The notes beneath the pieces were generated by a model. The model searched no databases. It had not been told where the DNA came from and worked only from the letters and a program-made list of their open reading frames with translations. A stretch of DNA of 64,000 nt. Source: Liquidambar formosana (Eukaryota > Streptophyta > Magnoliopsida > Saxifragales > Altingiaceae). Positions 59,410-64,000 of the stretch are shown piece by piece; position 1 is the stretch's first letter, and the number at the start of each line of letters is the position of its first letter. The translations under genes were made by a program, and so were the position numbers. The stretch is taken from NCBI GenBank assembly GCA_039720395.1, contig CM077826.1, forward strand, positions 29,570,810 through 29,634,809, in the 5' to 3' direction.

Positions 59410-62400
59410 TGTCACACCTCATTTTTGCCACCTTAGCTAGGGTGTGCCATTGCATGTGTCTTTTTGTTTCCTTTTTGAGTCTAGTCTTTTGCATTGAGTT
59501 TCTAGGGTCCTAAGGATGGTGTGTATGAATTTTGGTTCGATTTAGAGTTGATCTTGAGGGTTAATAAGAACTTTTGTGACTTGAGGGGCATAATCGTCTT
59601 TTTGGTCACAAACTTTCCATTTGATCTTGAAATGATCTCCAAGTTGCCAATTGGAGTTCATATGGTTGCATTTGAGGTATTTTTTGGGTTCAATTCGATG
59701 AATTGAAGGTTCGGGATTAGAATGGCTCAACAAGGCTCAGGTTGGCTAAGAGACCTACTTCGGGTTTGCCCGAATTGGTTCATGATTTTCACTCTATGAC
59801 TACTCATTTGACCTTGATTAGTCTTAATTTCATCCCCAAATGTGTTCAGGGAGGTTGAATTTCGAATTGGAAAGCATTTGGTGCGACCCTATGTACATAC
59901 CTAAGCTAAGCGATGGTGAGGCATAGCGGTTAACCACCTTTGTAGGGCCCAACCATGCAGCCATGGCTAGGGTTTCTTGCCCTCAAGTGACTCAAATTAC
60001 ATTCCCCTTCGAAACACGGTCATTTTGGCTTTCGTTTCGTCAAAATCGGAGTTGATTTGAGCCCTGAAACACATTTGGAAGTCGAAGGAGTCAAAATAGG
60101 GCATAAGATGACATGGCCTCGAGTGACCACCTAGGCCCAGGCGGCTAACCACCCAGCCCTAGGTGGTCACCTGAGCCACTTTCCTTTTTTGAGTCTTGAC
60201 GCGGCTCCCTCCCTATTTCCTCGGATTTGCTCGCCTCCAGCCGCCATTTAACCCTAATTTCAGCCCTATTTGACCTACTTGAGCCCCAAGGGAACCTCTA
60301 AGAGCCCTTGGATCAATCCCTAGGGTTTTAATCCCAACCATTGAGGGTTTCCCCTCAATCCCTATAAATACCCCCTTATACTTCAGCAATAGAGAGAGGG
60401 AGGCCAATTTTCTAAAGTGAGAGGGACATTGGAGGCTATGGCAGCCATCCTTAGGGTAGTTTAACCTAAACTTTGAGTGAGAGAGTGTGAGAGAAGGCTT
60501 GAAGGAGGGCTGGAGCATTGCTTGAAGGCTTGAAGGAGGTGGTTTCCAGTAGCACATAAGAGGAGGAGGACTCTCTACAGCAGCCACCATAGGTATACCC
60601 CTTCCCCTTTCTCTCTTTCATTCAAACTAGGGTTTTTTGCATAGCTTTGCATTATTTCATGTTTAAAGCTTATTGTTTTATCATGTGTTGATGCTTCTAA
60701 TGCTTAGAATACATGATTAGGATATTGTTTATGGCTGGTTTTGCATGATATAATGTCATTCTATGTGATTTTATGAGTGTTTGTGTTTTTAGGGTTTTTT
60801 AGAGTCTTTTCTAGGGTTTTACATGGAATAGTCATTATTTCATGTTCAAGTTTGTGTCTTTATCATGTCTTATTGCTTCTATTAGCTAGTATGCATGTTT
60901 AGGATGATATTTGTGGGTTGTTTAGTATGCTAGGATGCTATTCCATGTGATTTACTGAATGTTTGGGATTCTAGGGTTTCCTTAGTGCTGAAATTGAGTT
61001 TATGCTTAGAATAGCTTTATTTCATGTGAAAGTCTATGTCTTTATCATGTGTGGATCATTCCATTGATTAATATGCATGGTTAGAATGCTGTTCATATTC
61101 TGTTTTGCATGATTTAGGGTTATTTCATGGAATTTTATGCACTAGTGTGATTCTAGGGTTTCATTCATCCTTGTATTAGGAAAGTTGCATATAGCATGAT
61201 TAGTTAGGGATTTTCTCTGTTTTTTTCTTCATAGTTGCTGCATATGTGTTCCATATTAGGTAACTATGATATTTCTAGCATTCATATAGCTGATTTTAGG
61301 GTTTTTTGCATGTCATTGCATGTAGGGTCGAATTAGGGTTTTAGTTAGCTTATGATTCATGTTGTTGCATGACTTGTGGTTGATTTTAAGCCTTATTTCA
61401 ATTCTGTCCAGATCTGTTATTTGTCCTTGATATGATATTTTGAGCATGTGTTTGCTTATGTTTTAGCATGATAATGGCTTGATTTGGAATCTAGCTTGGT
61501 TGGTTGGTATTTTGGTATGTTTTGCATGGAAATTGCAGGTGCTTTGACAGGTACAACAGGTGCAACTACCCCACCAATGTGGGGTGGTTATTTTGGCTAT
61601 TGTAAGATGAAATCTTACAAATAAGGTAATTACCCTATGCAATAGGGTGGTTACTTTGACAGGTTGCTTTTGCTTAAGGTAAGTAGGGTATGAGGGTGCC
61701 CCAATTCACCCTTCTTTCCTTTCCTTGAAACTTTCCCTTTCTCCCCCCTAGGGTTATTTCCTAATAGGGGAACATGGAAATCCTTATAGTTTCCGTTAAA
61801 TAAAAAATACTTTTCAAATCAAAGTTTCCATCTTTATCGAATTCTATATTTACCAAAAATCTGTTGAGAATCATTTATTTTGGAAACTTACCATGTTTTA
61901 CTTGAAAGGAAACTTAGGGTTTACCATAGCCCTTGATTAGGTTATAACCGTATTCCCTTTCGAACTACGTGGACTTTGATCCATGTATTTCCATACATGG
62001 TACGTAGGCGCTCTTCGTGAGGTTCAAGTCCGCCCTAGGATACTAAGTATCCTAGGTTTCCTCTCCCCTCTTTCTTTTTTCTGTTTTTCTTTGATTTACT
62101 TGATTATGTGGATGAATGAATGAATGATATGCATGCTGTCTTGTGATGATAATTGTTGATTTGTGTGTGATAAGACTTTGATTTAGCCCAATTAAATTAA
62201 GAGACCGTTTAGGGCGATATGGGTGCCTATAGGCTTTTCCTAGAACCTTCCCATATCGTAACTTAGCCTCCGAATCCCCGATTTCTTTGGTTTCCAAAAG
62301 ATCATTTGCCTTACCATTTTCAAATACGGAGTCAATCTTTTGTTTTCCTAAAACAAAACTGTTTTTTAGGGTTTTCCTTGTTTCCTTTAAAAAATAAGGT

Positions 62401-62476
62401 GGCGACTCCCTTTTTCGTTTTCAAACAACCCGAGTCTTTTCGTCAATCCTCGTGGGCCCAATTTCCGGGGTCCACA
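59410..62476 (+). mobile_element. Solo gypsy LTR, plus orientation, TSD CTAGC
   Basis: It starts TGTCACACCTC and ends GGGGTCCACA, 3,067 bp, flanked by CTAGC (59405-59409 and 62477-62481). It has the hairpin (60118-60175), TATA box CCTATAAATA (60361-60370) and conserved block (61960-62024). It is closest to the minus-oriented solo LTR at 29979-32976. Confidence 0.95.
60118..60175. promoter_or_regulatory. LTR hairpin (copy 6)
   Basis: Positions 60118-60135 pair with 60158-60175 over 16 of 18 positions, core GTGACCACCTAGG/CCTAGGTGGTCAC. The loop has GGCGGCTAACCACCC. It ends 185 bp before the TATA box. Confidence 0.75.
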
Positions 62477-62805
62477 CTAGCTATCCTCCTATAAAGTCAA
62501 CCTAACAAGTGCTAGTCTTATGGTTCATTACTGTCCATCATAGTGAACCTTCAATTAGGAATGCTTTAGGAGTTTAGTATAGAGATATATTTACAGTCTC
62601 AAAATTACAACACTTTATAATTTCATATTCTCAACTCTAACTCCATGGACATATTATGTAAATATAAATGATGCATATAAACATAATAGAATAAGCCCTT
62701 TTATTAAATCAATAATAAATGTGACAATATTAAATGAAGTAAAATGATTGTTCCTAATCCCTAAATAATCATCTCCATGATTGGCTCTAGGGCATAATCC
62801 TAACA

Positions 62806-62820
62806 ATCTCCCACTTGCAC
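62806..62820 (-). other. Polypurine tract of the minus-strand copia element
   Basis: Minus-strand GTGCAAGTGGGAGAT is identical to the tract of the complete copia element at 12966-12980. Confidence 0.85.
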
Positions 62821-63735
62821 TAAAGCCAATCGACCAAGTATCTCATACGCATCTTCTCAAGATGTTGGTCTAATACATAACCCATTATGTCTTAAAGCTT
62901 TGATTAGTAGGTCTACATTAACTCATGTAGTTAATATCTTCTATAATGAATACATGTTACCTCTTCCAATGATTCTCTAATCATTTGGAACTAATCGCCT
63001 GATATATTCGGATCTTTGATGAGACCGTGGTTTCTATGCTTAAGCTATAGGCCCATTGTTGTCACAAAACAAAATATGGGCAACTCAATGGCAGGAACAA
63101 CTCCAAGTTCTAAATGAACTTATAGATCCAAACAGTCTTATAGACAATGCGACAATTATTTCACCCTCAATAATGGAATTCACTGTATCCTATATATAGT
63201 TCTTCCATTAAGTATTTCACCAACTAAGGTGATCATAAAGTATACCCTTTTATGGATTAAATTTAAATCCATATACTCATTAACTATGAGTTATAATTTC
63301 CATATACAATCTAATATTCCAAATTTGGATTGACTGATAACTATTTGTAACAATTACAAAATAATAGATATCAGGTTCAGTACATAGTGTAGAATAAGGC
63401 TTCTTAACACTTTAAGAACCTTACTTGTGTTATCCTAGGGCACATGCCCTTGAATAATGAATTCTTATCTGAAGTAAATCAGATCTCTTTTAGAATTCTG
63501 CATGTTGAACTCCTTCAACATTTCAACTATGTTTAATGATTCAGAGATACTTAGTAATCTACATGATCTATCTTTATAGATCTTGTTGGATGCTTCTGCT
63601 AAATCTTTTATGAATTAATTTTTCTCTAAAAACCAAAACTTTACATTAGATAAAATTCATATATCATTCATAATGATTAGGATGCCATCTATACTTAGGA
63701 TAAAGAAAAATGATCGCACTCCCACTAACCTTTTA
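62820..63735 (-). pseudogene. pol: Decayed copia RT/RNase H end
   Basis: The minus strand aligns in order with 11940-12966 of the complete copia element. Matching stretches include GTTAGTGGGAGTGCGAT, AAAGATAGATC, TTGTTCCTGCCATTGAG, TTTTGTGACAACAATGGG and ACCACGGTCTCATCAAA, then the terminal ..TGGCTTTAG before the polypurine tract. Many indels and stops make it non-functional. It belongs to the element whose 3' LTR is the five-piece LTR. The remainder is displaced or lies beyond the window, because another element starts at 63736. Confidence 0.85.
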
Positions 63736-64000
63736 TGTTACACCCCAAACCCAAAAGATTGGATTTGGCGACATGATTGTCACAAATCACAAAGGTTTAC
63801 GCCCCACAAAGGACAAACCACTTAACAAAATCAACCTATAATAAAGTTGTCTCCAATAGTCCATCCACAATAAAATTCAAGCTAAAGCATAACTAAAGTC
63901 TCAACAATTAATTGAAATAACTAGATAAATCCATATTCATAAAGGTAAATTGTCACCTCCAATAACCCACTACAACGTCCATTGAAATAATAAACTAATT
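63736..64000 (+). mobile_element. Start of another LTR-like element, cut by the window end
   Basis: TGTTACACCCCAAACCC interrupts the decayed copia pol at 63736. It has the look of a plant LTR start. Only 265 bp are present, so neither family nor TSD can be tested. Confidence 0.45.

Larger units (their letters stand above)
35054..62805 (-). mobile_element. 3' LTR of a minus-strand copia element, in five pieces
   Basis: The pieces 35054-35527, 38090-38572, 55874-55909, 59064-59409 and 62482-62805 sum to about 1.66 kb. This equals the intact copia LTR length. In plus reading it starts TGTGAGGAATTG and ends CCTAACA. It is followed by the reversed polypurine tract (62806-62820) and by copia pol. 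Four other elements inserted into it, each with its own TSD or terminal structure. Confidence 0.9.

Noticed and set aside
60213..60590. 125-codon frame on the minus strand
   Set aside because: It lies across the promoter and TATA region of a solo LTR. A related frame on the other strand of the solo LTR at 31964-32152 is just the homologous LTR segment.

Overview
The window is nuclear DNA of a plant with a repeat-rich genome, probably a large one. It holds no ordinary host gene, rRNA or tRNA that I can support. It is a nest of LTR retrotransposons, solo LTRs and fragments. Three full-length LTR elements are delimited here by matching 5-bp target-site duplications (TSDs). The plant assignment rests on Ty1/copia polyproteins in plant domain order, a Tat/Ogre-type Ty3/gypsy element with a second RNase H, plant-type primer-binding sites, an L1-type LINE tail and telobox-rich sequence. 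The species cannot be named from this sequence.

Left part (1-18068): a minus-oriented gypsy LTR fragment (1-2077) cuts into the gag of a decayed minus-strand copia element (5' LTR 2569-2840). An old copia solo LTR (4033-15765) was split by a complete 10.0-kb copia element (4623-14635, TSD CATGA). That element's gag-pol carries three nonsense codons and a frameshift. A gypsy-type solo LTR follows (15791-18063, TSD AACAC).

Middle part (18069-34372): degenerate gypsy LTR pieces, a copia LTR end and a zinc-knuckle remnant lead into an old gypsy-type LTR starting at 21778. This LTR was split by a 4.4-kb non-autonomous element (21806-26202, TSD GCCGC). It also carries a tandem array of about eleven units of about 162 bp (26330-28060) and a solo gypsy LTR (29979-32976, TSD CTATC).

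Right part (34373-64000): a plus-oriented copia LTR was split by a minus-strand copia element. Only that element's 3' LTR (35054-62805, in five pieces) and decayed pol end (62820-63735) are inside the window. The one LTR of about 1.66 kb received four independent insertions. They are a copia solo LTR with a LINE inside it; a 17.3-kb Tat/Ogre-type element (38573-55868, TSD CCTAC, two 2,816-bp LTRs with about 15 differences); a small palindromic element (55910-59058) that itself contains a solo gypsy LTR; and another solo gypsy LTR (59410-62476, TSD CTAGC).

The 17.3-kb element is the most interesting object. On the minus strand it encodes gag-protease, a G-patch-like segment, RT with two RNase H domains, and integrase. 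A 171-bp intron is predicted between the G-patch-like and RT parts. On the opposite strand it carries a 423-codon gene of plant-mobile-domain/DUF7745 type, with its own TATA box and polyadenylation signals. Upstream of that gene lies an array of roughly 35 short hairpins whose stems differ in sequence yet stay complementary, while the 7-base loop is nearly constant. A second covarying hairpin sits upstream of the TATA box in five related gypsy LTRs, and a copy lies upstream of the antisense gene. I consider these two structures the best candidates for something undescribed.
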